NCBI GenBank assembly: GCA_031547885.1
Contig: JAVBRO010000002.1
Location: forward strand, 29,886-93,885
Origin: UBA940 sp031547885
Lineage (GTDB): Bacteria; Bacteroidota; Bacteroidia; Bacteroidales; Rikenellaceae
Direction of reading: 5' to 3'
Length of the DNA: 64,000 nt
The notes under the pieces are model-generated. The model was given only the letters and a program-made list of their open reading frames with translations, had not been told where the DNA came from and made no database searches. The translations under genes and the position numbers were made by a program. Every line of letters begins with the position of its first letter. The stretch's first letter is position 1. Of the stretch, positions 1 through 8,639 are shown piece after piece.

Positions 1-1234
1 GGTATATGGCGTCGGAACCGATCGAAGGTTCTGTGTTTTCGGTGACATTACCCTGGATGCCCAGCGTAACCAAAGTTGTACTCGTGATATTCATGTCAAC
101 ATTGGTTCGGAAGTTGTACCTCTTATAATTAATATTTTCACCGAACTTTCCTATCCCCTCGGGGACCCAGTAGTATTTGCCGGGGTTGACCCTGTACTGG
201 CCGTTCTGGTTGTAGAATGAAAGGGCGGTGAAATAACGTGCAAAGCGGCCCCCGCCGGATATGTTGGCGCTCACCTTTTCCGAAATAGAGACTGGACTCA
301 TAAGAAGGTTCTGCCAGTCTACGTCGGGATATAATTCCGGGTCCGTTTGATTTCTCATAGCCGTTATTTGTTCAGCCGTATACTTATCGGCAGAAGTACC
401 GGTCGTACCGTCGACCGCCTCGTTAAACATCATCGAGCGGGTTGCAGCGTCGACAAAGGAGAGGCGCTTGCTCGCAAAAGAGAAACCCTGCTCATAGCGG
501 GCATCGATGCGTGCCGGGCCATCGAAACCGCGTCTGGTATTGACAATTATAACGCCGTTGGCTCCGCGTACCCCGAATACAGCTGTGGCGCTCGCGTCTT
601 TCAGCACGCTGAACGACTCTATTTCAAGAGGGTCCACGTCGTTAAGCGGACGTTCGACGCCGTCTACGATAATAAGCGGATCCACTCTACCCATAAAAGA
701 ACCTATACCGCGGATCCAGAACTGGGCATCGTCTTTACCTGGTTCACCGGACGACTGCAGAGAGATCACACCTGCGATGTTACCCGCAAGCGTCTGGCTC
801 AGCGAACGCACCGGGATCTGTAATGCCTGCGGTTTGACCGACGATATGGCGCCCACGACCGATGCCTTCTTCTGGCTGCCGAATCCCACCGCCACAATCT
901 CGACGGCTTCAAGTTCTGTAGCTTCTTCACGCGACAAATGAATCACTGTGTTTTGCCCTGCGATTACCGAAACCTGTCTCGGGGTGAAGCCCAGAAAGGA
1001 AACGTCCAGAATCGCGTTTGTTTCCGGCAATTTGATGGAAAATTCACCGTTTGGGGAACCAGATGAACTCCCAAGCTGGGTTCCTTTCACCAATATTGTC
1101 GCTCCGACAATAGGTTGTCCCTTCTCATCGACAACACGGCCGCGCAGCATGTTATCCTGTGCCGACACATTTACAGTCAGCAGCATGACAAAGCCCAGCA
1201 ACAGTGCTTTCAGTTGATTAGTAGATAGACTCAT
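1..1234 (-). CDS. SusC/RagA-family TonB-linked outer membrane receptor, N-terminal part (cut by window edge)
   Basis: About 411 codons are visible, reading leftward from an ATG at 1234 and leaving the window without a stop. Translation gives a signal peptide ending near VNVSAQ, then a carboxypeptidase-regulatory-like beta-sandwich (about residues 28-105, RGRVVDEKGQPIVGATI), a short TonB-box-like stretch and a plug domain (LIIVDGVERPL; FSVLKDASATAVFGVRGANG) before the barrel begins. This order is diagnostic of SusC-type receptors, which import oligomeric nutrients through the outer membrane with a SusD lipoprotein, energised by TonB. The SusD partner would be expected beyond the left edge. The nearby ATG at 1238 leads to a stop after six codons, so 1234 is the likely start. 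Substrate cannot be judged. Confidence 0.93.
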   Translation of the reverse strand, partial: MSLSTNQLKALLLGFVMLLTVNVSAQDNMLRGRVVDEKGQPIVGATILVKGTQLGSSSGSPNGEFSIKLPETNAILDVSFLGFTPRQVSVIAGQNTVIHLSREEATELEAVEIVAVGFGSQKKASVVGAISSVKPQALQIPVRSLSQTLAGNIAGVISLQSSGEPGKDDAQFWIRGIGSFMGRVDPLIIVDGVERPLNDVDPLEIESFSVLKDASATAVFGVRGANGVIIVNTRRGFDGPARIDARYEQGFSFASKRLSFVDAATRSMMFNEAVDGTTGTSADKYTAEQITAMRNQTDPELYPDVDWQNLLMSPVSISEKVSANISGGGRFARYFTALSFYNQNGQYRVNPGKYYWVPEGIGKFGENINYKRYNFRTNVDMNITSTTLVTLGIQGNVTENTEPSIGSDAIY

Positions 1235-1429
1235 ACATACAATAGTTTAGGTTAAAATAATTAAGTAGTGGTATCAGACACAAGAAAACCGGCTCTTTAT
1301 AGGGATGGAGCCACTTTTCGAAACCTAAAGTATATCATGTAAAGAGGATAAACGTCCGATAAAAAACAGCACCGGCCAACCTGTACGATTTTTGTACGCT
1401 TCGTACAATTTTTATATATTTTATTTTAG
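1235..1429. other. AT-rich intergenic region upstream of the SusC-like gene
   Basis: No gene seen. On the minus strand there is an imperfect -7-like TACTTTAG near 1327-1334 (one mismatch to TAnnTTTG) without a convincing -33 element, so the promoter of the SusC-like gene is not firmly placed. Confidence 0.4.
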
Positions 1430-1603
1430 GATTGCTCCCAAATAATCATTCAAGCAGTAGAAATTCTGCTCCAGCCCGGCACGAAATTCCAGAATTGGAA
1501 ATTGCGGCTGGGCGTCGTCTTCGACGGCGATAATTTTGTGATGCCTTTTGTATCGGGTGAAAAAAAGTACTTCGACCTTGGCGGGAAAGAGATAAGCAGG
1601 TAA
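1430..1603 (+). pseudogene. C-terminal relic of an unrecognised protein
   Basis: A 57-codon open frame follows a TAG at 1427-1429 and ends with TAA at 1601-1603, with no start codon. The translation reads like the end of a real protein (for example GTKFQNWKLRLGVVFDGD, later KKYFDLGGKEISR). I do not recognise the family. Lack of a start or promoter, and position in a gap between two minus-strand operons, suggest the tail of a gene whose front was deleted. A chance open frame is possible but the composition argues against it. Confidence 0.4.
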
Positions 1604-1620
1604 TAGCCGACCCTCTACCT

Positions 1621-2682
1621 CTATTTGCAGGAGTAGAATCTCCCGAGCCTTTCAGTTTCGAGCTTGAAGAGTCCCTGGGTCTTTTGCGGCGTCTTTTCGA
1701 AAAAGAACAACCCGGTCTCGACGGCCCCTTTCTTCACCGACTTTTTCCATGAGCCGACTATCTCCCCGCCGAGCATCACGGTCGGAGAAAAGAGTCCGTT
1801 CTTAGTCATAACCTTGCCGTAATGGGTCTCGGAGATCATTTCCGAGCGATCCTTGTAACTGACCACGAATTCGTCGAATGACGGGAGCAGCAGGGCGGAA
1901 CCGCCATGCGCCACAGGAATTTCGATGTCGTTCATCATCAGGAAATCCCGACCGTTCAGCTTCACGGAGACGAGATCGCTCACGAGCATTGCGACGGCCC
2001 TGCGGCAGTCGGTGACCGTTAGCCCCGACCACCACGAGAAATCGTGCACTGTAGCCGGTCCGTGGCTGGTGAAGTACCGCCGCGCCAGACGTTCCAACGC
2101 CTCGTCCCTGCCTATCGTCTCTTTGCGCGGCGCCCACTCTTCGAGTAGGGTAAATGTCTGTTTATTCCCACGCAGACGACCGTTGCAGAGTATTCCCTCC
2201 ATCTCGGCCCGGCAGATGATCTGGTTCAGCAGGCTGCCGTCAGCCGTTATCCCGGCGGCATGCAGGGCGCCGCCGATCTCCTCTTTCGTAAGGTGCTTTC
2301 CGCCCGCCAGCGAATTTTCCACGACAGGCAGGGCGCGCAGGACCAGCGATTCGTCGGCACCGATCATCCGGCAATATGAGATATAGATGGGTTTTATCTG
2401 AGGATTGGAGAGGTCGAACATCCAGTGGATATCTTCGGCCGTCACGAAATGCCACGTCGGGCGCAGAATGTGGGTGCGGATGATCTTTCCCGTATTCAGG
2501 GCCTCTTCGACGGCTTTCACGGTTCCGTCCGCGAGCCGCACCCCTATCCCCCACTTCGCCTGGTCGAGCGCCTGCGCCTGCATCGCACCCATCCACGATA
2601 CGGCTTCGGCGGGTTCCGCAAAGCGTTGGCCCATGAGCCGCTGGTTTTGCAGGCGTATAGCGAGAAGCTCCGGAGTCGTCAT
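1621..2682 (-). CDS. AlkZ/YcaQ-like winged-helix DNA-binding protein (HTH_42 family)
   Basis: 353 aa. The N-terminus (LLAIRLQNQRLMGQ) and the motif Gln35-Ala-Gln37 in MGAMQAQALDQ match the HTH_42 family, whose studied members AlkZ and YcaQ are DNA glycosylases that unhook interstrand crosslinks or remove bulky alkyl adducts using a Q-x-Q or Q-x-D motif. The HILRPTWHFV and WSG segments also fit. Function as a glycosylase is inferred from the family. The reading frame is open to an ATG at 2718, but that would overlap the upstream flavodoxin gene; the ATG at 2682 lies 7 nt after that gene's stop and gives the usual family N-terminus. Last gene of a four-gene operon. Confidence 0.8.
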   Translation of the reverse strand: MTTPELLAIRLQNQRLMGQRFAEPAEAVSWMGAMQAQALDQAKWGIGVRLADGTVKAVEEALNTGKIIRTHILRPTWHFVTAEDIHWMFDLSNPQIKPIYISYCRMIGADESLVLRALPVVENSLAGGKHLTKEEIGGALHAAGITADGSLLNQIICRAEMEGILCNGRLRGNKQTFTLLEEWAPRKETIGRDEALERLARRYFTSHGPATVHDFSWWSGLTVTDCRRAVAMLVSDLVSVKLNGRDFLMMNDIEIPVAHGGSALLLPSFDEFVVSYKDRSEMISETHYGKVMTKNGLFSPTVMLGGEIVGSWKKSVKKGAVETGLFFFEKTPQKTQGLFKLETERLGRFYSCK

Positions 2683-2689
2683 GGCCGTA

Positions 2690-3223
2690 TTACACATTCC
2701 GGCCCGCCCGGTAAGCATCCTCCACGGCCGGATTGCCGATGATCTCGCCCTTGTTCCACGCTCCGTAGCCGACTATGGTTCCGGCATGTTCGACGCCGTC
2801 GAGGCAGTCCATGAATCCCTGGAATGCGGCGAGCGTGCCGGCCATGGAAGCCTCTCCCCTGTCGGCCAAAGCCGCGATCAGGTATGCTTTCCCCTTGAGT
2901 TCGGTATAACGCGGAACGGTGCGGTCGATCAGGGTTTTCAGCTGCGCATCCATCGTGTAGAAATAGACCGGGGTCCCGAAGACAAGCACGTCGGCGGCGA
3001 CCATTTTGTCTAAAACGGCTGCCATATCGTCTTTCTGGACGCACTTGTGTGTCGTATTGCACGCCCCGCACCCCGTGCAGTAGTTTATCGTCATGTCGCG
3101 GAAGAATATCTTCTCCACGTCGTGTCCTGCATCCTGCGCACCGCGCATGAACTCGCCGCACAGATGGTCGGAGTTGCCTCCGCGGCGCGGACTGGCCGAA
3201 ATAATCAATACTTTTTTCTTCAT
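2690..3223 (-). CDS. Flavodoxin family protein / NADPH-dependent FMN reductase
   Basis: 177 aa, cytoplasmic. MKKKVLIISASPRRGGNSD is the phosphate-binding loop of FMN_red/flavodoxin-2 proteins, and VLVFGTPVYFYTMDAQLKTLIDR is the second FMN-binding loop. A Cys-rich stretch CTGCGACNTTHKC (about residues 49-61) is shared with iron-sulfur flavoprotein-like members that may carry a 4Fe-4S cluster. Likely role: FMN-dependent electron transfer or reduction of a small substrate; substrate unknown. It follows the DUF362 gene by 18 nt and precedes the AlkZ-like gene by 7 nt, so it is probably cotranscribed with both. Confidence 0.85.
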   Translation of the reverse strand: MKKKVLIISASPRRGGNSDHLCGEFMRGAQDAGHDVEKIFFRDMTINYCTGCGACNTTHKCVQKDDMAAVLDKMVAADVLVFGTPVYFYTMDAQLKTLIDRTVPRYTELKGKAYLIAALADRGEASMAGTLAAFQGFMDCLDGVEHAGTIVGYGAWNKGEIIGNPAVEDAYRAGRNV

Positions 3224-3241
3224 GGCTTTGCTTTATTATGG

Positions 3242-4213
3242 TCAGTCTATCGGCACCAGTTCGTAATTCGTTGTGCCGAGGCCTATCTGCTCGGCGTACT
3301 CGACCGTATGGATACCGTTGCGTGATTCCATGCGTTCGATCAGGTGGATTTTTCCGTGGTCTTCCGATGCGTAAACGAGGTCCACGCATGCCTTATCCAG
3401 CGCCACCGGATCGAGCGAGGCGAGTATGCCTATGTCGCCCATCTCGGGATCGGCAGGGTTATTATCGCAGTCGCAGTCAACGGAGAGGTTGTTCATCACG
3501 CTGATGTAGATGATGTTGTCGCCGCAGTGGTCGGCTATTGCTTTGGCAGCTTCGGCCATGGTTTCGAGGAAGTCGTCCTGCTTCGGATTACCCCATTCCG
3601 TGGTGCTTTGGCCCGCAGAATGGATCAGCACTTTGCCCGCGGATGAAGCGATGCCTATAGACATGTTCTTGATCGCACCCCCGAAACCGCCGCTGACGTG
3701 GCCCTTGAAATGCGAGAGGTTCACAACGAAGTCGTAGTCGGTGAAGTGCGACCCGACGATGTCGCGTGTAATGTGTTTGCCGCCCACGACGGGAAGGTCG
3801 ATCTCCCCTTCCGAGTCCAGGATGTCGACGGGCGCTATAGCCGTGAAGCCGTGGTCTTCAGCCGCCTTCATATGAAGTTCTGTCGTGGCGCGGTTGCCCC
3901 CGTAGGCTGTGTTGGCGTCGATGAAAGTCCCGTTCACGGACTTCACGAAATCCCCGATAAGTTCGGGTTTCAGGTAGTTGTGGCCGCCGGGTTCGCCCAT
4001 GCTCAATTTTATGGCGACTTTCCCCGTAGCCTCGCGCCCAAGAGCCTCGTATATCTTTTGCAGGCTCTCCGGCGAGATCTCTTTGGTAAAATAGACTGCG
4101 GCCTTTGCGTTTTTCATTTCGTTCTCTTTTTCACTGTTGTCGGTTTGCGTGCCGCTTGGGCATGATGCCATGCCGGTCATGACGGCGAGCGTTGTCAGGA
4201 TCATTTTTGTCAT
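3242..4213 (-). CDS. DUF362 domain lipoprotein
   Basis: 323 aa. Begins with a lipoprotein-like signal (MTKMILTTLAVMTGMASC, Cys18). The body matches DUF362: AAVYFTKE, KVAIKLSMGEPGGHNYLKPELI, the FVVNLSHFKGHVSGGFGGAIKNMSIG segment and a C-terminal ASLDPVALDKACVDL. DUF362 proteins often accompany or carry ferredoxin-like Fe-S centres; here a Cys pair appears in SVDCDCDNN but no ferredoxin domain. Biochemical role is not established. A second Met (residue 33, MKNAKAA) could give a cytoplasmic form without the signal, so localisation is uncertain. It lies 13 nt after the TonB-dependent receptor gene and before the flavodoxin gene. Confidence 0.8.
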   Translation of the reverse strand: MTKMILTTLAVMTGMASCPSGTQTDNSEKENEMKNAKAAVYFTKEISPESLQKIYEALGREATGKVAIKLSMGEPGGHNYLKPELIGDFVKSVNGTFIDANTAYGGNRATTELHMKAAEDHGFTAIAPVDILDSEGEIDLPVVGGKHITRDIVGSHFTDYDFVVNLSHFKGHVSGGFGGAIKNMSIGIASSAGKVLIHSAGQSTTEWGNPKQDDFLETMAEAAKAIADHCGDNIIYISVMNNLSVDCDCDNNPADPEMGDIGILASLDPVALDKACVDLVYASEDHGKIHLIERMESRNGIHTVEYAEQIGLGTTNYELVPID

Positions 4214-4226
4214 AGTCGGTCGGTTT

Positions 4227-6128
4227 TTATAGTTTTAAGGATATTCCGCCGAACACCGTCGCTCCGGGCATCGGGTATCCGGCATACATCTCATATTTTT
4301 GGTCCAGCAGGTTCTCACCGCAAACGAACAGTGTGAGCCATTTGGCCGCCCTGAACGACGCGCGCGCGTTCCAGAGCAGGAAAGAGTCCTCTCCGCCGGG
4401 CGTGCCCGCTATCGGATCGGGCGCTTCGGTAACAAGGCCGTGCACATACTGCAGCCCGGTGGAGAACGTCCACTTTTTGAGCGTGTAGTCGGCTCCGGCG
4501 TACAGTTTATGTTCGGGCGCCGCAGCCACCTTATGCTCCATGTGCAGCCAGCTGTAATTGGCGTTGAGGCCGAGATTGCGGTTTATGCGCCAGTCGGCCG
4601 AGAATTCTGTCCCGTAATTTTCGATCTCCCCCGTGTTCTTGTACCTCCATCCGGGACGCGCGTCGGCATCCGGCGCCGCCACGATAGTGTTGTCTCCTTT
4701 AATATAATATAGATTGAACTCAAGTGCCAGCCTGCGGCCGAAGAGGTATTGGTTAAGCGCGGCCTCGTAGTTCATCAGGCTTTCGGGCTTCAGGCCGGGA
4801 TTGGCCGGGCCCCACATATACAGTTCGCGCATGGCCGGGTTGCGGTAGCCTTTGCTCACGATAGCTTTCACGGTCGTGTTACGTCCGGCGAACCAGCTCA
4901 ACCCGAACTGCGGCACCCATTCGTTACCCGCCACTGAGTGGTGGTCGAAGCGGATGCCCGCGTTTATCATCAGCCGATCCCAAAGCATCTGCTGGAGGTT
5001 GACGTATCCGGCATAGTCGTTCATGTACTCGGTGGAGATCGTGCTGTCGTCGTTTCCGTTCAGGTATGAGGTCCAGGCGTGCCCGCCGTAGCGCTGGAAG
5101 TCGAAACCGAAAGTGGCCTGGCAGCCTTTCCACACGGCGTAATTCTGGAACAGGGTGACCCCGAGCATCCAGTCGGTAGAATTGAAGCGGTCGCCCCTCG
5201 GCGTACCCCCTTCGGCATAGCCGTCGTCGATGAAATGGTCGCCGAAATTATAGAAGAGCTTCAGCGCTCCCGACGTCCGATCGTAACTGTTTGCAAGCGA
5301 AAATGAAGCGACGCCTCGTAGTATGTCCATATCGTTGTCGGTCATGGGGGCGTCGATCGCACCGGGATTGGAACTGTATGATTTGGAAAGATTCAGGTCC
5401 GCGAAAGTTTCCCAGTGCCGCGGGAAATCGTATCCGACCTTGGCGTAGCCGCTGAACTGTTCGAAATCCATGTTCGGGCGGTGGCCGTCGCTGCGGTTGT
5501 AGCCCGCCGAAAGGACGCTGTTGAACCCGCCTTTCCGCACCGCGCTGCTGAAGTCGGTAGACACAGTGTTGTATGAGCCATACATGGCGTTCAGGCGTAC
5601 ATTGGAGCCGTTCTCGCGCTGCTGTTTGGTGATAATATTCACCACCCCGCCCATAGCGTTGCCGCCGTAGAGCACCGATGCCGGGCCACGAACTATTTCC
5701 ACTCGTTCGGCCATCAGGGTCTGATAAGTGTCGGCCAGCGGATGGCTGAATATGCCCATGAACTGTGGATGTCCGTCGATCAGTACGAGTGTTCCGGGAC
5801 CGTTCCCGACCCCGCGGATCGTCATAGTCCCCGCCGCGCCGGTCGAGGCCCCGTAACCCATCACGCTGCGCGAGGTTATCATAAGGCTCGGCACGCGCTC
5901 CACCAGTATCGGCAGGACGGACTGCTCCATGCGGTTTCCCAACTCTCTTTCCGTGATGACGCTCACGCTCATCGGCAGGTTCTTCGCGGTCAGCGACGCA
6001 CGGCTTCCCGTTACGACGACCTGTTCGATGCGGACGGAATCTACTGCCTCTCTTTCCGGTACGGCAGGCGATGCCCAGGTGGCGGTTACCGTGGAAAGGC
6101 AGAGGATGATCGATATCTGTTTCTTCAT
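4227..6128 (-). CDS. TonB-dependent outer membrane receptor (BtuB/FepA-size)
   Basis: 633 aa from the ATG at 6128. A signal peptide (MKKQISIILCLSTVTATWAS) is followed by a TonB-box-like IEQVVVTGSR, a plug domain (about residues 50-170, with RGVGNGPGTLVLIDGHPQF and ERVEIVRGPASVLYGGNAMGGVVNIIT) and a 22-strand-type barrel ending in LFVCGENLLDQKYEMYAGYPMPG and a hydrophobic last strand. No SusC-type N-terminal domain, so it belongs to the classical siderophore/vitamin/metal receptor group. Ligand unknown. An ATG four codons upstream would overlap the -7 promoter element at 6138-6145, favouring 6128. First gene of the operon with DUF362, flavodoxin and AlkZ-like genes. Confidence 0.92.
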   Translation of the reverse strand: MKKQISIILCLSTVTATWASPAVPEREAVDSVRIEQVVVTGSRASLTAKNLPMSVSVITERELGNRMEQSVLPILVERVPSLMITSRSVMGYGASTGAAGTMTIRGVGNGPGTLVLIDGHPQFMGIFSHPLADTYQTLMAERVEIVRGPASVLYGGNAMGGVVNIITKQQRENGSNVRLNAMYGSYNTVSTDFSSAVRKGGFNSVLSAGYNRSDGHRPNMDFEQFSGYAKVGYDFPRHWETFADLNLSKSYSSNPGAIDAPMTDNDMDILRGVASFSLANSYDRTSGALKLFYNFGDHFIDDGYAEGGTPRGDRFNSTDWMLGVTLFQNYAVWKGCQATFGFDFQRYGGHAWTSYLNGNDDSTISTEYMNDYAGYVNLQQMLWDRLMINAGIRFDHHSVAGNEWVPQFGLSWFAGRNTTVKAIVSKGYRNPAMRELYMWGPANPGLKPESLMNYEAALNQYLFGRRLALEFNLYYIKGDNTIVAAPDADARPGWRYKNTGEIENYGTEFSADWRINRNLGLNANYSWLHMEHKVAAAPEHKLYAGADYTLKKWTFSTGLQYVHGLVTEAPDPIAGTPGGEDSFLLWNARASFRAAKWLTLFVCGENLLDQKYEMYAGYPMPGATVFGGISLKL

Positions 6129-6137
6129 ATGTTCTTG

Positions 6138-6145
6138 CAAATATA
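6138..6145 (-). promoter_or_regulatory. -7 promoter element of the TonB receptor operon
   Basis: TATATTTG on the minus strand matches the Bacteroidota -7 consensus TAnnTTTG and ends 9 nt before the ATG at 6128, implying an extremely short leader. No good TTTG lies at the -33 position. Confidence 0.5.
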
Positions 6146-6257
6146 GAATAAAAGCGGCCGGTGTGCTGCCTGTTATGCTCCATATCCGGCTAAAAAATGG
6201 CCGATTGTTCCGTTTTATTGTTCAAAAGCCGAACTGACGGGCTTCTGCGGCGGTGTT

Positions 6258-6290
6258 TTTGTTTCGATTGCGGAAATATTCTTACATTTG
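6258..6290 (+). promoter_or_regulatory. Promoter of the patatin-barrel gene
   Basis: TTTG at 6258-6261, a 21-nt spacer, then TACATTTG at 6283-6290: a good Bacteroidota sigma-ABfr-type promoter, 15 nt before the ATG at 6306. It is divergent from the TonB receptor promoter. Confidence 0.7.
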
Positions 6291-6305
6291 CACTAATATC
6301 CCCCG

Positions 6306-8531
6306 ATGAAAAAATTTCTGTACATATTATTGGCTGTGGTTCTTGCGGTTCCCGGTATCCTGTCTGCCCAAAAACCGGACAGCCTGGGGCGTAAGAAGGT
6401 TGCCGTCGTACTGAGCGGAGGAGGCGCCAAAGGGGTCGCACACATCGGCGCCCTGAGAGTCATCGAAGAGGCCGGCATACCCATCGACATGATAGTCGGT
6501 ACGAGCATGGGTTCGATCGTGGGGGGCCTCTACTGCATCGGTTACACTCCCGATCAACTCGACAGCATGGTGATGAGCCAGGACTGGGGCTTGCTGCTCA
6601 GCGACCGCACCGAACGCCGCTACCAGACTTTCTCGCAGAAGGAAACCGACTCAAAATACCTCGTTTCGCTGCAGTTCGGCAAGCGGATGGAAGGTTTCGG
6701 AGGGTATATCCGCGGCACCAACCTCGAAATGCTTTTCAACGACCTGATGGTGGGATACCACGACTCGATAAATTTCAGGCAGCTTCCCATTCCGTTCGCA
6801 TGCGTTGCGGCCGATATAGTCGACGGCAAACCCGTGGTGTTCCAGGATGGCGTGCTGCCGACCGCCATGAGGGCCAGCATGGCCATCCCGGGAGTCTTTT
6901 CACCTGTTTACACGGGCGACATGGTGTTGGTAGACGGAGGAATGATGAACAACTTCCCGACGAACGTCGCTATGGAGATGGGGGCCGATATAATAATAGG
7001 TGTCGATGTGCAGTCCGAGCTGAAGAGCAAGGATGAACTGACTGGAGCGCCGGCGATACTGACCCAGATCGTCGACCTGGTAATGCAGCAGCAGACCTAC
7101 CGCCGGAACGTAAGTCTGACGGATGTCTATATGAAAGTGAACGTCGAGGGATATTCGTCGGCGAGCTTCAACCTGCCGGCGCTGGACAGCCTTATCGACC
7201 GCGGCCGGGCGGCCGCAATTGCCCAGTGGGACGACCTTGTGGAACTGAAGCCGAAGATAGGCATCGCCGAAGATTTTGCTCCGCCGCCGCATGGACCTTA
7301 CCTCTCGCTTAACGAAAGGGGGAATTTTCATGTTTACGACGTCAGTTTCGACGAGCTTTCGCCGCGCGAAAGGAACTGGGTGATGCGGAAATGCAAGGTA
7401 AAGGAGAATACCGACATGAGCGTCGCCTCACTGAACCGCTGCATGTCGATACTGACGGCAACTTCGTCGTTCTCGAATATATATTACTCCCTGAGCGACA
7501 CGCTGGATGGATACAACCTCTATTTTCACCTGGATGAAAGAAGGGACAACTCGCTGAATATAGGCGTCAACGTCGACTCCGAAGAGATAGCTTCGGCGCT
7601 GGTCAACCGCACGTTCAGGCTCGGCAAAAAAGTCCCGATGCAGGCATCGCTCACCGGCCGCCTTGGACGGAGGATCATGGCCCAGGTCGATTACTCGTTC
7701 TACACCTCGCCGCTCAGCTATTTCAATTTCGACTACACGTTCAACCACAACGATATCAACATCTACGACAGTGGCAACAAATATTTCAACACGACCTACG
7801 ACCACAATTTCGTCAGCGCGAGTTTCAACGACATGAACTTCCTGCGGCAGAATCTCAAACTGGCTCTAGGATTAAGGTACGAATATTTTTCGTTCCGCCA
7901 CCTGCTGTTCGACCACGACGGAGACCCGATGCAGCTGGAATCGGAAGGAATGGTGAGTTATTACGGCCGGATGGAATACGAGACTCTCAACCACCCCTAT
8001 TTTGCACAGCGCGGGTCTGCGTTCTCCGTCGGCTACGATCTCTACACAGATAATTTCGTGCAGTATAACGGCCACGCCCCGTTCTCGGCGATCTCGTATT
8101 CGTGGATGACGGCGGTTCCGGTTACGAAGCGTTTCTCGCTTATCCCCAGCCTTTACGGACGCATCCTGGTGGGGGCCGACATACCGTTCCCCATGCTGAA
8201 CATGGTCGGGGGCAAATTTTTCGGGAGATATCTTCCGCAGCAGATGCCTTTCGACGGGATCGGCTACATGGAAGCCGTTCCGCACATATTCCTCTCAGCT
8301 AAACTGCAAGGCCGTCAGCGCATAGGTATGCGCCACTTCGTTTCGGCGTCGTTCAACTACGCCCTCACCAACAACGGGTTCTCGACCCTCTTCTCCGAAG
8401 GGAACAGTTATTTCGGGGCCGCGATAGACTACGGCTACAATTTCAGGCTTTTCCCCATCATGGCCTCTTTCAGCTGGTCAAACGTGACAAAGTCGCTGGG
8501 ATTCTACGTGCAGGCGGGATACATGTTCTAA
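6306..8531 (+). CDS. Patatin-like phospholipase fused to an outer-membrane beta-barrel (PlpD/type Vd-like)
   Basis: 741 aa. Signal peptide (residues 1-21), then a patatin domain (about 31-300): oxyanion-hole VLSGGGAKGVAHIGAL, nucleophile Ser67 in GTSMGS, and the catalytic Asp210 in VDGGMMNNFP. After a POTRA-like linker (about 340-410, FDELSPRERNWVMRKCKV) comes a barrel of the BamA/TamA surface-antigen type ending in GFYVQAGYMF with a terminal Phe, the usual signal for Bam-dependent insertion. The order patatin-POTRA-barrel is that of type Vd secretion proteins such as PlpD and of the common Bacteroidota RssA-like outer membrane proteins. Likely a membrane-anchored lipid hydrolase facing the periplasm or surface; substrate not determinable. 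Confidence 0.9.
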   Translation: MKKFLYILLAVVLAVPGILSAQKPDSLGRKKVAVVLSGGGAKGVAHIGALRVIEEAGIPIDMIVGTSMGSIVGGLYCIGYTPDQLDSMVMSQDWGLLLSDRTERRYQTFSQKETDSKYLVSLQFGKRMEGFGGYIRGTNLEMLFNDLMVGYHDSINFRQLPIPFACVAADIVDGKPVVFQDGVLPTAMRASMAIPGVFSPVYTGDMVLVDGGMMNNFPTNVAMEMGADIIIGVDVQSELKSKDELTGAPAILTQIVDLVMQQQTYRRNVSLTDVYMKVNVEGYSSASFNLPALDSLIDRGRAAAIAQWDDLVELKPKIGIAEDFAPPPHGPYLSLNERGNFHVYDVSFDELSPRERNWVMRKCKVKENTDMSVASLNRCMSILTATSSFSNIYYSLSDTLDGYNLYFHLDERRDNSLNIGVNVDSEEIASALVNRTFRLGKKVPMQASLTGRLGRRIMAQVDYSFYTSPLSYFNFDYTFNHNDINIYDSGNKYFNTTYDHNFVSASFNDMNFLRQNLKLALGLRYEYFSFRHLLFDHDGDPMQLESEGMVSYYGRMEYETLNHPYFAQRGSAFSVGYDLYTDNFVQYNGHAPFSAISYSWMTAVPVTKRFSLIPSLYGRILVGADIPFPMLNMVGGKFFGRYLPQQMPFDGIGYMEAVPHIFLSAKLQGRQRIGMRHFVSASFNYALTNNGFSTLFSEGNSYFGAAIDYGYNFRLFPIMASFSWSNVTKSLGFYVQAGYMF

Positions 8532-8544
8532 ATTACGAATTTTA

Positions 8545-8634
8545 AATTACGAATTACGAATTGTTGTACTGCAAAAAAGCCTCCAAAGGAGGCTTTTCAT
8601 ATTGTATAGCGAGTGTATTTCGTAATTCGTAATT
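8545..8634. repeat. 16-bp inverted repeat enclosing a terminator
   Basis: AATTACGAATTACGAA at 8545-8560 and its exact reverse complement at 8619-8634 frame the terminator hairpin at 8575-8597; a further partial copy lies just left (8531-8540). Such AATTACGAATT blocks are common intergenic repeats in Bacteroidales. It occupies the whole gap between two convergent genes. Confidence 0.75.
8575..8597. terminator. Bidirectional intrinsic terminator between patatin-barrel gene and rho
   Basis: Perfect 10-bp stem AAAAGCCTCC / GGAGGCTTTT with an AAA loop. A-tract and T-tract on both sides let it serve both convergent genes. Confidence 0.85.
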
Positions 8635-8639
8635 GATTA

